This document shows positions 7,935 to 16,719 of a stretch of DNA of 60,287 nucleotides, piece by piece. Position 1 is the first letter of the stretch; each line of letters starts with the position of its first letter. The DNA is from Clostridia bacterium. GTDB lineage: Bacteria > Bacillota > Clostridia > Oscillospirales > CAG-382. The notes below the pieces were generated by a model. That model made no database searches. It saw only the letters and a list, made by a program, of their open reading frames with translations, and was not told the origin of the DNA. Location: contig JAFQHW010000022.1 of assembly GCA_017397805.1 (NCBI GenBank), positions 1 through 60,287 of the forward strand. The letters are read 5' to 3'. Position numbers and translations under genes: made by a program.

Positions 7935-8807
7935 TTACTTGCCGTAGTTCTCAAAAAATATTATAAGTGCACCGGCCTTGCCTGCGTTGTTACCCAAGGA
8001 GCAGGGCAAAATCTCGGTGTAATCCTCAAGCTTTTCAAAAAGACTGTAGGTTTTTGCCTTCAGGTCAGCCATAAAGCGCTTAGAACCGCTTATGCCGCCG
8101 CCTACCAAAAACACTTCAGGGTCCAAAGCAACGCACACGTTGCCTATACAAAACGCTATATCCGCAAGCCATAGGTCGTAAATTTCCTTAACCTTAGGCT
8201 CACTGTCAAGAAGCTCCATAACCAGCTTGCCGTTAAGCTGTCTGCCCAAGGCTTCACTGCAACGCTTGGACAGGATGGAAGTGGCCTTTGCATAACGGGG
8301 CACCGTGTTGCCGTCCTCGTCCTTTTCAAAGCCAACCAAGGCAAACCCGTATTCTCCCGCCTTAAAGTTCCTTCCGCGGAACAGCTTGCCATCTGTGATA
8401 ACGGAACCGCCTATGCCCGTTCCCACGGTCATGGTGCATACGGTGCTTCTGCCCTTGCCTGCGCCAAGCACGCTTTCTGCCAAAGCCGCACAGTTGCTGT
8501 CGTTTTCAATGGAAATGCGATACCCCGTGCGTTGTGCAAGCACCTCTTTAAGGTTATACTTGGTAAAGCGTTCACTGCAGCCGTAGTCGGTGTTTTCACC
8601 GGTTTCGGGGTTTATAAAACCCGCCATGGAGATTGCCACACCTCCGTATCCCTCGCCGTAGCTTTTGATAACGGAAACAAGCTGTTCCAAAAACCGTTCG
8701 GGTTCGTACTCCGTAGGGGTTTCGCCCGCTTGCTCCTCGTTAAAGTTTTCGTCCATTACGGCGTGTTTGATAAAGGTGCCGCCTATATCCAAAACTATGT
8801 ATTTCAT
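7935..8807 (-). CDS. ROK family sugar kinase, probable beta-glucoside kinase
   Basis: A 290-residue ROK kinase. The phosphate motif LDIGGTFIKHAV is at the N-terminus, IENDSNCAALAE supplies the catalytic Asp region, and TVGTGIGGSVI and LVGGGISGSK are nucleotide-binding loops. The usual ROK zinc motif (CxCGxxGC) is not visible, which is also seen in the beta-glucoside kinase (BglK) branch. Together with the adjacent GH4 enzyme this suggests BglK activity (ATP phosphorylation of cellobiose or other beta-glucosides at C6), but glucokinase or another hexose kinase cannot be excluded. The ATG abuts the cysE stop (cysE TAA at 8808-8810, ROK ATG at 8805-8807), with the SD inside the 3' end of cysE. 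Confidence 0.85.
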   Translation of the reverse strand: MKYIVLDIGGTFIKHAVMDENFNEEQAGETPTEYEPERFLEQLVSVIKSYGEGYGGVAISMAGFINPETGENTDYGCSERFTKYNLKEVLAQRTGYRISIENDSNCAALAESVLGAGKGRSTVCTMTVGTGIGGSVITDGKLFRGRNFKAGEYGFALVGFEKDEDGNTVPRYAKATSILSKRCSEALGRQLNGKLVMELLDSEPKVKEIYDLWLADIAFCIGNVCVALDPEVFLVGGGISGSKRFMADLKAKTYSLFEKLEDYTEILPCSLGNNAGKAGALIIFFENYGK

Positions 8808-9539
8808 TTATTTCCCCCCTTTAAAAAGCTCGCCCTCAAGCTGTGAAAGTCTGTCCTCTAACGATTTTATCATCTGTGCAACGGGGTCAGGGATATGGAT
8901 ATGGTCCATATCGTTTTTGTTGTCCTTGTCTTTGTTTACCGCCTTTGCGGGTATGCCTACCGCAGTGGTATTATCGGGTACGGGACTGAGCACTACCGCA
9001 CCCGCGGCTATCTTGGCACCGTCGCCTACCTTAAAGGGGCCAAGCACCTTGGCGCCTGCGCCTACCATAACCTTGTTGCCCAAGGTGGGGTGACGTTTGC
9101 CCGTGTCCTTGCCCGTACCGCCCAAGGTAGCACCCTGATAAATGGTGCAGTAATCGCCTATCTCAGCGGTCTCACCTATTACGACCCCCGTACCGTGGTC
9201 TATAAATAAGCACTTGCCGATGGTTGCACCGGGATGTATCTCGATTCCCGTAATGAATTTTGCCATCTGGCTTATTGCCCTTGCCGCAAAACGGTATCCG
9301 TTTTTGTAAAGCTTGTTTGCAACTCTGTGGGCGGCAACTGCGTGCACGCCTGAGTACAAAAGCACGATTTCTGCGGTGTTCGTAGCGGCGGGGTCGTGCT
9401 TTTTGACGTTGTCTATATAATCGTTGAACGCCTTTTTCTGTTCTTTTGCAAACTCGCCGTATTTAATTACGGCATCGGCGGTTTTTGCGGCAAGCTTTGC
9501 CGCCTTGCCGGAAAAAGATACGTTTATATTAAAAGCCAT
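8808..9539 (-). CDS. cysE: Serine O-acetyltransferase
   Basis: A 243-residue CysE. It transfers acetyl from acetyl-CoA to L-serine, the first step of cysteine synthesis. The N-terminal helical half is followed by left-handed beta-helix hexapeptide repeats. The catalytic block IEIHPGATIG then LFIDHGTGVVIGETAEIGD holds the key His and Asp, and YQGATLGGTGK is the next conserved block. The C-terminus carries a short charged extension (KDKDNKNDMDHIHIPD) and a coiled end. The ATG overlaps the stop of the TSCPD gene (TAATG), so the two are coupled. No cysK is in the window. Confidence 0.94.
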   Translation of the reverse strand: MAFNINVSFSGKAAKLAAKTADAVIKYGEFAKEQKKAFNDYIDNVKKHDPAATNTAEIVLLYSGVHAVAAHRVANKLYKNGYRFAARAISQMAKFITGIEIHPGATIGKCLFIDHGTGVVIGETAEIGDYCTIYQGATLGGTGKDTGKRHPTLGNKVMVGAGAKVLGPFKVGDGAKIAAGAVVLSPVPDNTTAVGIPAKAVNKDKDNKNDMDHIHIPDPVAQMIKSLEDRLSQLEGELFKGGK

Positions 9540-9802
9540 TATTCTATTCCTTCCTTATCTGCGGCAACCCTGAGTGCCTTTGAAAGCTGATCAGCGCAGG
9601 AGGTGGGTTTAAAGCCGCAGGTGTTCCCCTCGGTGCGCGCTATTATATCCTTATAGTTCCAGCCTTCAATTAAACTGCCTATAGCTTTTAAATTACCGTT
9701 ACATCCGCCGCGGAACGCAACGTTACGCACGGTACCGTCATTTTCCATGTCAAAAGAAATCTCAGAGGCGCAAACACCTTTGGTTTTATAAGTATATCTC
9801 AT
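9539..9802 (-). CDS. TSCPD domain protein
   Basis: An 87-residue protein of the small TSCPD family (the TIGR03905 type). Characteristic blocks are YKTKGVCASEISFD, VAFRGGCNGNLKAIG and the C-terminal signature, here TSCADQL, with Pro replaced by Ala. The three conserved Cys positions suggest metal or redox chemistry, but the function of the family is not established; related domains occur at the C-terminus of class II ribonucleotide reductases. It overlaps the end of the tetR gene by 17 bases and cysE by 1 base, so it is a fully coupled member of the operon. Confidence 0.85.
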   Translation of the reverse strand: MRYTYKTKGVCASEISFDMENDGTVRNVAFRGGCNGNLKAIGSLIEGWNYKDIIARTEGNTCGFKPTSCADQLSKALRVAADKEGIE

Positions 9803-10421
9803 CTGTATCCTCGTTTCCGCTTTTTATTCTCTCCGCCGCTTTTTCGGCGTTGATCATAACTCTGTTTAATATGCTTCTGAACATCTCTATGGTTTCTTCT
9901 TTTTTGTCAACTTCCTTGTTTCTTATCATACAGACCGTGCCGTATATATAGGAGCGAACGGAGTAGACCATCTTACGTTTAAGTCCGTCAAGCCGCGGGT
10001 CGTCACCCAAATATTCATCCACCAACTCCAAAATAGGGTGTGACAGCTGAGAACGCAACCCCTCTATCATTTTGTTCTCGTCGGAGCGCATCGTCATCAC
10101 CGTCATATAAGAAGGCGTCGCTTGCAAAAAGCTAAGATAAGCCACGGAAAGCTCCACAAGCTTTTTGCCTATACCGGCATCCTTATAGATTTCCAAAACC
10201 TGGTCGCGCAACAGATGCCATGACGAATTGGTATAATCCATAAGCGCCGACAGCAGATCCTCTTTGTTTTTAAAGTGCTTGTAGGGGGCGGCACAGGAAA
10301 CGTTGCAAAGGCTTGCCACACGACGGAGAGAAAAATCATTGAACCCATGATTTTCCAGCTCTTTAATACCGGCAACCAAAAGACGCTCTCTTACGCCTTC
10401 CTCCGCTTTGTTATATTTCAC
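9786..10421 (-). CDS. TetR/AcrR family regulator
   Basis: A 211-residue one-component repressor-type protein. The N-terminal HTH is clear: GIKELENHGFNDFSLRRVA, then CNVSCAAPYKHFKNKEDLL, the usual TetR helix 3-4 signature. The remainder is a helical ligand/dimer domain. I chose the GTG at 10421 because GGAGGGG lies 6 bases upstream. The longer start at 10457 overlaps the -10 box of the promoter that evidently transcribes the gene. It heads the TSCPD-cysE-ROK-GH4-ahcY operon and diverges from the aromatic operon; it may control either, and is likely autoregulated. The ligand is unknown. Confidence 0.88.
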   Translation of the reverse strand: MKYNKAEEGVRERLLVAGIKELENHGFNDFSLRRVASLCNVSCAAPYKHFKNKEDLLSALMDYTNSSWHLLRDQVLEIYKDAGIGKKLVELSVAYLSFLQATPSYMTVMTMRSDENKMIEGLRSQLSHPILELVDEYLGDDPRLDGLKRKMVYSVRSYIYGTVCMIRNKEVDKKEETIEMFRSILNRVMINAEKAAERIKSGNEDTDEIYL

Positions 10422-10455
10422 GGAACACCCCTCCATACTACAAATATACATCATC

Positions 10456-10484
10456 ATTATAATACTTTTTCTTTCCGTTTACAA
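10456..10484 (-). promoter_or_regulatory. Promoter of the tetR-TSCPD-cysE-ROK-GH4-ahcY operon
   Basis: On the minus strand TTGTAA (10479-10484), 17 bases, TATAAT (10456-10461). The expected start near 10449 leaves a 28-base leader before the GTG at 10421, which supports that start codon. Confidence 0.75.
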
Positions 10485-10533
10485 GAGAAAGTTTTGCGTA
10501 TTGCAAAAAAACTTTAAAATTATAAAAAAACTA

Positions 10534-10562
10534 TTGACAATCAAGGGAAAAAAGACTATACT
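10534..10562 (+). promoter_or_regulatory. Promoter of the aromatic amino-acid operon
   Basis: TTGACA (10534-10539), 17-base spacer, TATACT (10557-10562), one mismatch from consensus. The expected start is near 10569, giving a leader of about 40 bases. No leader peptide or T-box fits in that length, so control is probably at initiation or by enzyme feedback. Confidence 0.82.
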
Positions 10563-10572
10563 TTCCTATAGA

Positions 10573-10585
10573 TTAACAGTGTTAA
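10573..10585. promoter_or_regulatory. Small palindrome just after the pheA start site, possible operator
   Basis: TTAAC-AGT-GTTAA is a perfect 5+5 inverted repeat at about +5 to +17 of the aromatic operon promoter. Its position suits a repressor site, but it is short and AT-rich. I cannot link it to a regulator. Confidence 0.25.
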
Positions 10586-10614
10586 CCAACTAATTTTCAG
10601 GAACGGTGAACGGT

Positions 10615-11703
10615 ATGAAAAAGCTTGAAAAAGCAAGATTGGAAATTGATGAAATAGATAAGGAGATGGCTTCTCTTTTCAGCCGCAGAATGGCGGCGGC
10701 AAAGGAGATAGCTCTTTATAAAAAGGAGCACGGCCTTTCCGTTTTGGACAAGAAAAGGGAGGAGCTTATAATTGCCCGCAATACTCAGTGGATCGAAGGG
10801 CAGACGGAAAAGGATCATTATGCAAGCTTCTTAAAAAACACCATTGCGGTTTCAAGGGCATATCAAAGCAGTATAATCGACGGTGTATCCGTGGCATTCA
10901 GCGGCACTGTGGGCGCCTTTGCTCATATCGCCGCAAGGAAGCTGTTTCCTTACGGCAGAGCCGTTCCCTGTAAGGATTTTGCCACCGCATACAGTGCAGT
11001 GGAAAGCGGTGAATGCGACTGTGCGGTACTGCCTATTGAAAACAGCTATAACGGTGAGGTAGGGCAGGTGACCGACCTTATGTTTGGGGGCAGTTTGTTT
11101 ATTAACCGTGTAACGGAGCTGGCGATAGACCAGTCCTTGTTGGGTGTTGAAGGTGCCACTATAGACGATATAAAAGAGGTTATAAGCCATCCCCAGGCGT
11201 TGGGACAGTGCGCCGAGTATATAAAGGCAAAGGGATTTTCCGTTAAAGAGTTCAGCAATACTGCTCTTGCGGCAGAGTACGTTGCCAAAAACGGCGATAA
11301 GTCCGTAGCCGCCATAGCTTCTGCCGAGGCGGCAGAGATATTCGGCCTTAATGTTATGGAACGCGCGATAAACACCGATAGAGGCAACACCACCAGATTT
11401 GCCGTTATGACCAGAGCGGAGAATTTCAGCCATCCCCCAAAAAGCGCATTGTGCTCTCTGCTGTTGTTTACGGTAAAGCACGAGGCAGGTGCATTGGCAA
11501 AGGCGCTGGACATAATAGGGCTTCACGGCTTCAATATGGGTGTTCTTCGTTCCCGCCCCACCAAGGATAAGCAGTGGCAATATTATTTTTATGCAGAACT
11601 GTTGGGCGACGTGCGAAGCGATGCGGGCAGGGATATGATGCGTATGCTTGACCGTATGTGCGATAAGCTTAAATGCGTCGGTGTTTACGAAAAAGGAGAA
11701 TAA
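10615..11703 (+). CDS. pheA: Bifunctional chorismate mutase/prephenate dehydratase (P-protein)
   Basis: A 362-residue fusion of three domains. Residues 1-85 are an AroQ-type chorismate mutase (ARLEIDEIDKEM then LFSRRMAAAKEIA). Residues about 90-270 are prephenate dehydratase, with AFSGTVGAFAHIAA, LPIENSYNGEVGQV and the catalytic-type DRGNTTRFAVM. The C-terminus is an ACT regulatory domain (HEAGALAKALDIIGLHGFNM) expected to bind Phe. It converts chorismate to phenylpyruvate. The start is uncertain: ATG at 10615 has AGGA 12 bases upstream, while a GTG at 10606 has it only 3 bases away. It is the first gene of the aromatic operon, 4 bases before aroB. Confidence 0.95.
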   Translation: MKKLEKARLEIDEIDKEMASLFSRRMAAAKEIALYKKEHGLSVLDKKREELIIARNTQWIEGQTEKDHYASFLKNTIAVSRAYQSSIIDGVSVAFSGTVGAFAHIAARKLFPYGRAVPCKDFATAYSAVESGECDCAVLPIENSYNGEVGQVTDLMFGGSLFINRVTELAIDQSLLGVEGATIDDIKEVISHPQALGQCAEYIKAKGFSVKEFSNTALAAEYVAKNGDKSVAAIASAEAAEIFGLNVMERAINTDRGNTTRFAVMTRAENFSHPPKSALCSLLLFTVKHEAGALAKALDIIGLHGFNMGVLRSRPTKDKQWQYYFYAELLGDVRSDAGRDMMRMLDRMCDKLKCVGVYEKGE

Positions 11704-11707
11704 AGCT

Positions 11708-12727
11708 ATGGTTCTTTCCGTTAAATTGCCTCACGCGGCTTACGATATAACAATAGAAGGCGGCGCTCTTAACCGCGCGGGGGAGCTTTTTGACCTTGAC
11801 CGCCGTTGCCTTGTGGTAACGGATGACGGTGTGCCTTCCATATACGCGGAAACGGTGGCAAAACAGTGCGCCAACGCGGTAACTGCGGTTATTCCTCAGG
11901 GCGAGGGCAGTAAAAGCCTTGCCACTTTTGAAAAGCTCAGCGAGCTGATGTTAAAATCCGGGTTCAGCCGCAAAGATTGCGTCGTTGCCGTAGGCGGCGG
12001 TGTGGTGGGCGATATATGCGGCTTTGTAGCTTCCGCATATATGCGCGGTGTGGATTTTTACAATATCCCCACCACCTTGCTTTCTCAGGTGGATTCTTCC
12101 GTAGGCGGTAAGACGGGCATCAACTTCTGCGGCGTAAAGAATATAGTAGGTGCTTTCCATCAGCCAAAGGGTGTGCTTATAGATACGAACACCCTCAAGA
12201 CTTTACCCAAAAGGCATATAGCCGCAGGTATGGCAGAGGCACTTAAAATGGGACTTACCTCCGATAAAAAGTTGTATGAGCTTTTTAAGTCGGGCAAGGC
12301 AGCAGAGGATATGGAAAAGCTTATAGAGCTTGCCCTCAGAATAAAGATTTCCGTAGTACAGCAGGACGAAAAGGAAAAAGGGCTTCGCCGCGTGCTAAAT
12401 TTCGGGCATAGCTTGGGGCACGGAATAGAAGCCTTGCAAGGGGAAAACGGACTTTGCCACGGTGAATGCGTGGCACTGGGTATGCTTCCCATGTGCGGCA
12501 AGAAGTTAAGGGCAGAGCTTGTGGAGATATACAAAGACTTGGGACTGCCTACGGAGATAAACGTGGACTTGGATGAGGCGCTGGCTGTAGCTGAGCATGA
12601 TAAAAAGGCAGACAGTGACAGTATAAACGTAATAAAAGTAGAAACGGCGGGAGAATTCGCAGAAGAGAAGCAAAGCTTTACGGAGTGGAAAAAGCTTATT
12701 AAAAAAGCGATGGAGGAAGACGTATAA
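11708..12727 (+). CDS. aroB: 3-dehydroquinate synthase
   Basis: A 339-residue AroB, which cyclises DAHP to 3-dehydroquinate using NAD and a divalent metal. The glycine-rich NAD block AVGGGVVGDICGFVA, the IPTTLLSQVDSSVGGKTGIN block, and the metal ligands in LNFGHSLGHGIE are all present. The ATG at 11708 follows AAGGAGAA; the longer in-frame ORF from 11648 would run into pheA and has no RBS. Its stop shares a base with the aroC start (TAATG). Confidence 0.96.
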   Translation: MVLSVKLPHAAYDITIEGGALNRAGELFDLDRRCLVVTDDGVPSIYAETVAKQCANAVTAVIPQGEGSKSLATFEKLSELMLKSGFSRKDCVVAVGGGVVGDICGFVASAYMRGVDFYNIPTTLLSQVDSSVGGKTGINFCGVKNIVGAFHQPKGVLIDTNTLKTLPKRHIAAGMAEALKMGLTSDKKLYELFKSGKAAEDMEKLIELALRIKISVVQQDEKEKGLRRVLNFGHSLGHGIEALQGENGLCHGECVALGMLPMCGKKLRAELVEIYKDLGLPTEINVDLDEALAVAEHDKKADSDSINVIKVETAGEFAEEKQSFTEWKKLIKKAMEEDV

Positions 12728-13833
12728 TGAGCAACAGTATAGGAAAAAATATAGTCTTTACTCTGTTCGGTGAGAGTCACGGCGGGGAGATAGGTATTGT
12801 TGCCGACGGATTACCCGCAGGACTTGCAATAGATAATGAATTTATAAAGCTTCAGCTAAGCCGCCGCCGTCCCGCAGGCAGTATATCCACCGCCCGCAGA
12901 GAAGCGGATGAATACCGCATAGTAAGCGGAGCTTTTAACGGCAAAACAACGGGCGCGCCCTTGTGCTTGCTTATTCCCAACAAGGACGTGCGCAGCAGTG
13001 CATACGAATTCTTGAAGGAAACCCCCAGACCGGGACACGCAGACTACACCGCCGCGGTAAAATACGGCGGATTTGCGGATTATCGCGGAGGCGGCCATTT
13101 TTCGGGCAGACTTACGGCTCCCCTTACCGCTATGGGCGCTTTGCTTATGCCCATCCTTAAAGCAAGGGGAATAGATATAAGCGCACACATATATTCCGTG
13201 GGCGATATAAAGGATAAACCCTTTACCCCTACCGCTTTGGAAATGGAAACGTCAAGACAAGGATTTCCCACCATAGACGAAGCCGCAGGTGAGAGGATTA
13301 AAGAATATATAAAAGAAGCCGCAGATAACGGTGACAGCGTAGGCGGTATTATAGAGATAGCGGTTACGGGATTTCCCGCCGGGGTAGGCGAGCCTTGGTT
13401 TGACGGTGTGGAAAATTCACTTGCCCGCGGTCTTTTCGGTATTCCAGCCGTTAAGGGCGTGGAATTTGGATTGGGCTTTGGCTTTGGCAACAGTACGGGC
13501 AGCCAGGCAAACGATGCCTTTTCCTTGGAAAAGGGCAAAGTGGTTACAAAAACAAATAACAACGGCGGTATAAACGGCGGTATAAGCAACGGAATGCCCT
13601 TGATATATCGCATAGCCGTAAAACCCACCCCGTCTATATACAAAGAACAAAGGACTTTGAATCTGGTAAGCGGCAAAGAAGAAGGCTTGAAGATAGAGGG
13701 CAGACACGACCCCGCCATAATCCACCGGGCTATCCCCGTAGCGGAAAGCGTAAGTGCCATGGTGCTTTGCGATTTGCTTTGTGAGCAGTTTGGTAAAGGC
13801 TGTCTTTTGCAGCGTGAGGTAGTGAAGCTATGA
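12727..13833 (+). CDS. aroC: Chorismate synthase
   Basis: A 368-residue AroC, the last shikimate step (EPSP to chorismate, needing reduced FMN). Typical blocks are TLFGESHGGEIGIVADGLPAG, RRRPAGSISTARREADE, RPGHADYTAAVKYGG and DYRGGGHFSGRLTA, then GRHDPAIIHRAIPVAE near the end. It is coupled to aroB by a 1-base overlap and to the aroE-aroK gene by 4 bases. Confidence 0.97.
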   Translation: MSNSIGKNIVFTLFGESHGGEIGIVADGLPAGLAIDNEFIKLQLSRRRPAGSISTARREADEYRIVSGAFNGKTTGAPLCLLIPNKDVRSSAYEFLKETPRPGHADYTAAVKYGGFADYRGGGHFSGRLTAPLTAMGALLMPILKARGIDISAHIYSVGDIKDKPFTPTALEMETSRQGFPTIDEAAGERIKEYIKEAADNGDSVGGIIEIAVTGFPAGVGEPWFDGVENSLARGLFGIPAVKGVEFGLGFGFGNSTGSQANDAFSLEKGKVVTKTNNNGGINGGISNGMPLIYRIAVKPTPSIYKEQRTLNLVSGKEEGLKIEGRHDPAIIHRAIPVAESVSAMVLCDLLCEQFGKGCLLQREVVKL

Positions 13834-15071
13834 AATACGGATTGATAGGTGAAAAGCTTTCCCATTCATTCTCCCCCGAAATACACGGTATGTTGGGCGA
13901 CTATGAGTATGAGCTGACCGAGATAGAACCCGATTCTTTAAAGGAGTTTATGGAAAGCGCGCCCTTTAAAGGCATAAACGTAACCATTCCCTATAAAAGC
14001 GCCGTTATGCCTTATCTTACTTGGATAGACGGCAAAGCCAAGGAGATAGGCGCAGTAAATACGGTGGTTAACCGCGGGGGCAGACTGTATGGTTATAATA
14101 CGGATTTTTACGGCTTAAAAGCGCTTTTAAAGCGCGTAGGCGCAAACCCAAAAGGAAACAAAACCTTGATTTTGGGTACGGGCGGCACTTCCAAGACTGC
14201 CATGGCGGTGGTTAAGGATATGGGCGGCGAAGAAGTATATAAGGTAAGCCGCAGCGGTGCCGACGGCGCAATAACTTACGAAGAAGCGGTAAATTATCAC
14301 AGCGACTGCGCCGTGATAATAAACACCACTCCGTCGGGTATGTACCCTAACGTGGACTCTTGCCCCATAGACCTAAAGGCTTTTCCGAAGCTTCAGGCGG
14401 TGGCAGACGTGGTTTACAACCCCTTACGCACCCGATTGGTGCAGACCGCTACGGAAATGGGCATCCCCGCCGAGGGCGGCTTGTATATGCTGGTGGCTCA
14501 GGCGGTGGCGGCATCACAGCACTTTTTTGCCGTTAGCTATGACGACGGTGTAGTAGATAAAATTTATAACAGACTGCTTCGTTCCAAGGAGAATATAGTG
14601 CTTATAGGCATGCCTTCAAGCGGAAAAAGCACCGTAGGCGGTGTGTTGGCAAAAAAATACGGCAAACCGTTAGCAGATACGGACAAGATGATAGAAGCGG
14701 CAGTGGGTATGAAGATACCCGATATATTTGCTGAAAAAGGAGAAGCGTTCTTCCGTGACAGAGAAACGGAAGCCGTAAAATCCGCAAGCGTAGGCGGCGG
14801 AAAGACTATTGCCACGGGCGGCGGCGCGGTGTTAAGAGAGGAAAACGTAAGGGCTTTGCGCCAAAACGGAAGACTTTATTTTCTTGACCGCCCCATAGAG
14901 CTGCTTTGCCCCACGGGCGACCGCCCTCTTACAAGCAATACCGCGGCTCTTGAGAAAATCTATAAGGAACGCTACGGTATATATACGAAAGCCGCAGACG
15001 TAAGGATAGAAAACGATAAAACACCCGAAGAGGCGGCAGAACTTATAATAAAGGAGCTTTACGGAGAATGA
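13830..15071 (+). CDS. aroEK: Bifunctional shikimate dehydrogenase/shikimate kinase
   Basis: A 413-residue fusion. Residues 1-245 are AroE: GLIGEKLSHSFSPEIH, the catalytic Lys in INVTIPYKSAV, GAVNTVV, YNTDFYG and the NADP loop LGTGGTSKTA. Residues about 253-413 are AroK: VLIGMPSSGKSTVGGVLA (P-loop), DTDKMIE, FRDRETE and IATGGGAV, then the RPL lid. The protein would reduce dehydroshikimate to shikimate and phosphorylate it, two consecutive steps. Both halves keep the expected catalytic residues. It starts inside the end of aroC and overlaps aroQ by 4 bases. Confidence 0.95.
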   Translation: MKYGLIGEKLSHSFSPEIHGMLGDYEYELTEIEPDSLKEFMESAPFKGINVTIPYKSAVMPYLTWIDGKAKEIGAVNTVVNRGGRLYGYNTDFYGLKALLKRVGANPKGNKTLILGTGGTSKTAMAVVKDMGGEEVYKVSRSGADGAITYEEAVNYHSDCAVIINTTPSGMYPNVDSCPIDLKAFPKLQAVADVVYNPLRTRLVQTATEMGIPAEGGLYMLVAQAVAASQHFFAVSYDDGVVDKIYNRLLRSKENIVLIGMPSSGKSTVGGVLAKKYGKPLADTDKMIEAAVGMKIPDIFAEKGEAFFRDRETEAVKSASVGGGKTIATGGGAVLREENVRALRQNGRLYFLDRPIELLCPTGDRPLTSNTAALEKIYKERYGIYTKAADVRIENDKTPEEAAELIIKELYGE

Positions 15072-15499
15072 AAATATACGTACTTAACGGACCTAACCTG
15101 AACCTGTTGGGGGTAAGAGAACCCGAAGTTTACGGTTACGCCACTTATGAGGAGCTTTGCAGTAAGATAAGGCTTTATGCTTCGGAAAAAGATATAGAGG
15201 TGGAAATATTCCAAACCAACGGAGAGGGCGCCTTGGTAGATCTTATCCACAAGGCTTTTTACGATAAGGCGGACGGAATAGTTATCAACCCCGCCGCTTA
15301 TACCCATACAAGCGTTGCTCTTCTTGACGCGGTAAAAAGTGTAAATATCCCTACGGTGGAGGTTCATATTTCCGACGTTAGCACAAGAGAGCCGTTCCGT
15401 CAATTCAGCTACGTCAGGGAGGCTTGCGTGGCAACCGTAATGGGCAAGGGCTTTGACGGCTATCTGGCGGCTATGGATATTTTAGGGAGTGAAAAGTAA
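15068..15499 (+). CDS. aroQ: Type II 3-dehydroquinate dehydratase
   Basis: A 143-residue type II dehydroquinase. It dehydrates 3-dehydroquinate to 3-dehydroshikimate. The N-terminus YVLNGPNLNLLGVREPEVYG, the QTNGEGALVDLIH block, the NPAAYTHTSVAL block and the VEVHISDVSTREPFR block with its conserved His are all present. It overlaps aroEK by 4 bases and aroA by 1 base. Confidence 0.96.
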   Translation: MKIYVLNGPNLNLLGVREPEVYGYATYEELCSKIRLYASEKDIEVEIFQTNGEGALVDLIHKAFYDKADGIVINPAAYTHTSVALLDAVKSVNIPTVEVHISDVSTREPFRQFSYVREACVATVMGKGFDGYLAAMDILGSEK

Positions 15500-16719
15500 T
15501 GACAGTAACCATAAAAGCGGGCAGAGCAGTGGGTGTTACCGAAGCTCCGCCCTCAAAAAGTATGACTCACAGGCTTTTGATCTGTGCGGGTATGTGCATC
15601 GGCGAAAGCCTTATACACGGTGTTTCCTTCAGCGAGGACGTTTCAGCCACCATTGACGGACTTCGTAACTTCGGCGCGGTGGTAGAGCGTATCGGTGACG
15701 GAAGAACGGTTCGCATCCAAGGTGTGGATATGTTAAAGGCATACCCAAAAACCCCTTTGAGATGTAGGGAAAGCGGCAGTACTCTTAGGTTTTTACTGCC
15801 TTTGGCACTGCTTTCGGGCAAAAAGGTAGTACTTACCGGTGCCGAAAGGCTTTTAAGCCGTCCCATGACGGTGTATGAGGAGCTTTGCGAGTTCAAGGAT
15901 TTGTACTACAAAAAAGCCGATGACAGTATAACCGTTCAGGGCAAGTTGCCTGCGGGCAGATATACCGTATCGGGCAATATAAGCAGTCAATTTATAAGCG
16001 GTTTGCTTTTTGCATTACCCTTCGTTGACGGAAACAGCTACATTAATATTACCCCGCCTATAGAAAGCCGTCCTTATCTTGACCTTACCCTTTCGGCTTT
16101 AAAGCAGTTCGGCTTGACCGCCACTTGGAAGGACGACCATACGCTGTATATACCCGGTAATCAAAAGGCTGTTCCGTGTGAATGCAGTGTGGAGGGCGAC
16201 TTCTCCAATGCCGCATTTTTGGATGCCCTTAATTTCCTTGGCGGCGACGTAAGAATTAAGGGGTTGGCAGATGAAAGCTTGCAAGGGGACAGAGATTACG
16301 GCCGAATGTTTGAGCTTTTGGATCTGGGTACCCCCGCTTTGCATATAGGCGATTGCCCCGACTTGGGACCTATACTTTTCGCTTTGGCGGCGGCAAGATA
16401 CGGCGGTGTGTTCAGAGGCACCAGAAGGCTCAGACTGAAGGAAAGTGACCGTTCCTTTGCCATGACCGAGGAGCTTAAAAAGTTCGGTGTTTCCTCCACG
16501 GTTCACGAAGACAGCATGGTCATCTATCCCGCCGAGTTCCATGCCCCTACCGAGCCGTTAAAAGGGCACAACGACCATCGGATAGTGATGTCCTTGGCGG
16601 TGTTGCTTACGAAAGTAGGGGGCATTATAGAAGGCGCAGAAGTCGTTAACAAAAGCTACCCCGAATTTTTTGAGGTACTTAAATCTCTGGGTGTGGAGGT
16701 AGAAGAAGTTGACGCTTGA
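15499..16719 (+). CDS. aroA: 5-enolpyruvylshikimate-3-phosphate synthase
   Basis: A 406-residue EPSP synthase. It joins shikimate-3-phosphate and PEP. Visible blocks: PPSKSMTHRLLICAGM, CRESGSTLRFLLPLA, the SSQFISGLLFALP strand, DCPDLGPILFALAA, RLKESDRSFAMTEEL and HNDHRIVMSLAV. The sequence starts at the ATG sharing a base with the aroQ stop. The last 11 bases overlap the TTG start of the tyrA-DAHP synthase gene, whose SD lies inside aroA. Confidence 0.96.
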   Translation: MTVTIKAGRAVGVTEAPPSKSMTHRLLICAGMCIGESLIHGVSFSEDVSATIDGLRNFGAVVERIGDGRTVRIQGVDMLKAYPKTPLRCRESGSTLRFLLPLALLSGKKVVLTGAERLLSRPMTVYEELCEFKDLYYKKADDSITVQGKLPAGRYTVSGNISSQFISGLLFALPFVDGNSYINITPPIESRPYLDLTLSALKQFGLTATWKDDHTLYIPGNQKAVPCECSVEGDFSNAAFLDALNFLGGDVRIKGLADESLQGDRDYGRMFELLDLGTPALHIGDCPDLGPILFALAAARYGGVFRGTRRLRLKESDRSFAMTEELKKFGVSSTVHEDSMVIYPAEFHAPTEPLKGHNDHRIVMSLAVLLTKVGGIIEGAEVVNKSYPEFFEVLKSLGVEVEEVDA

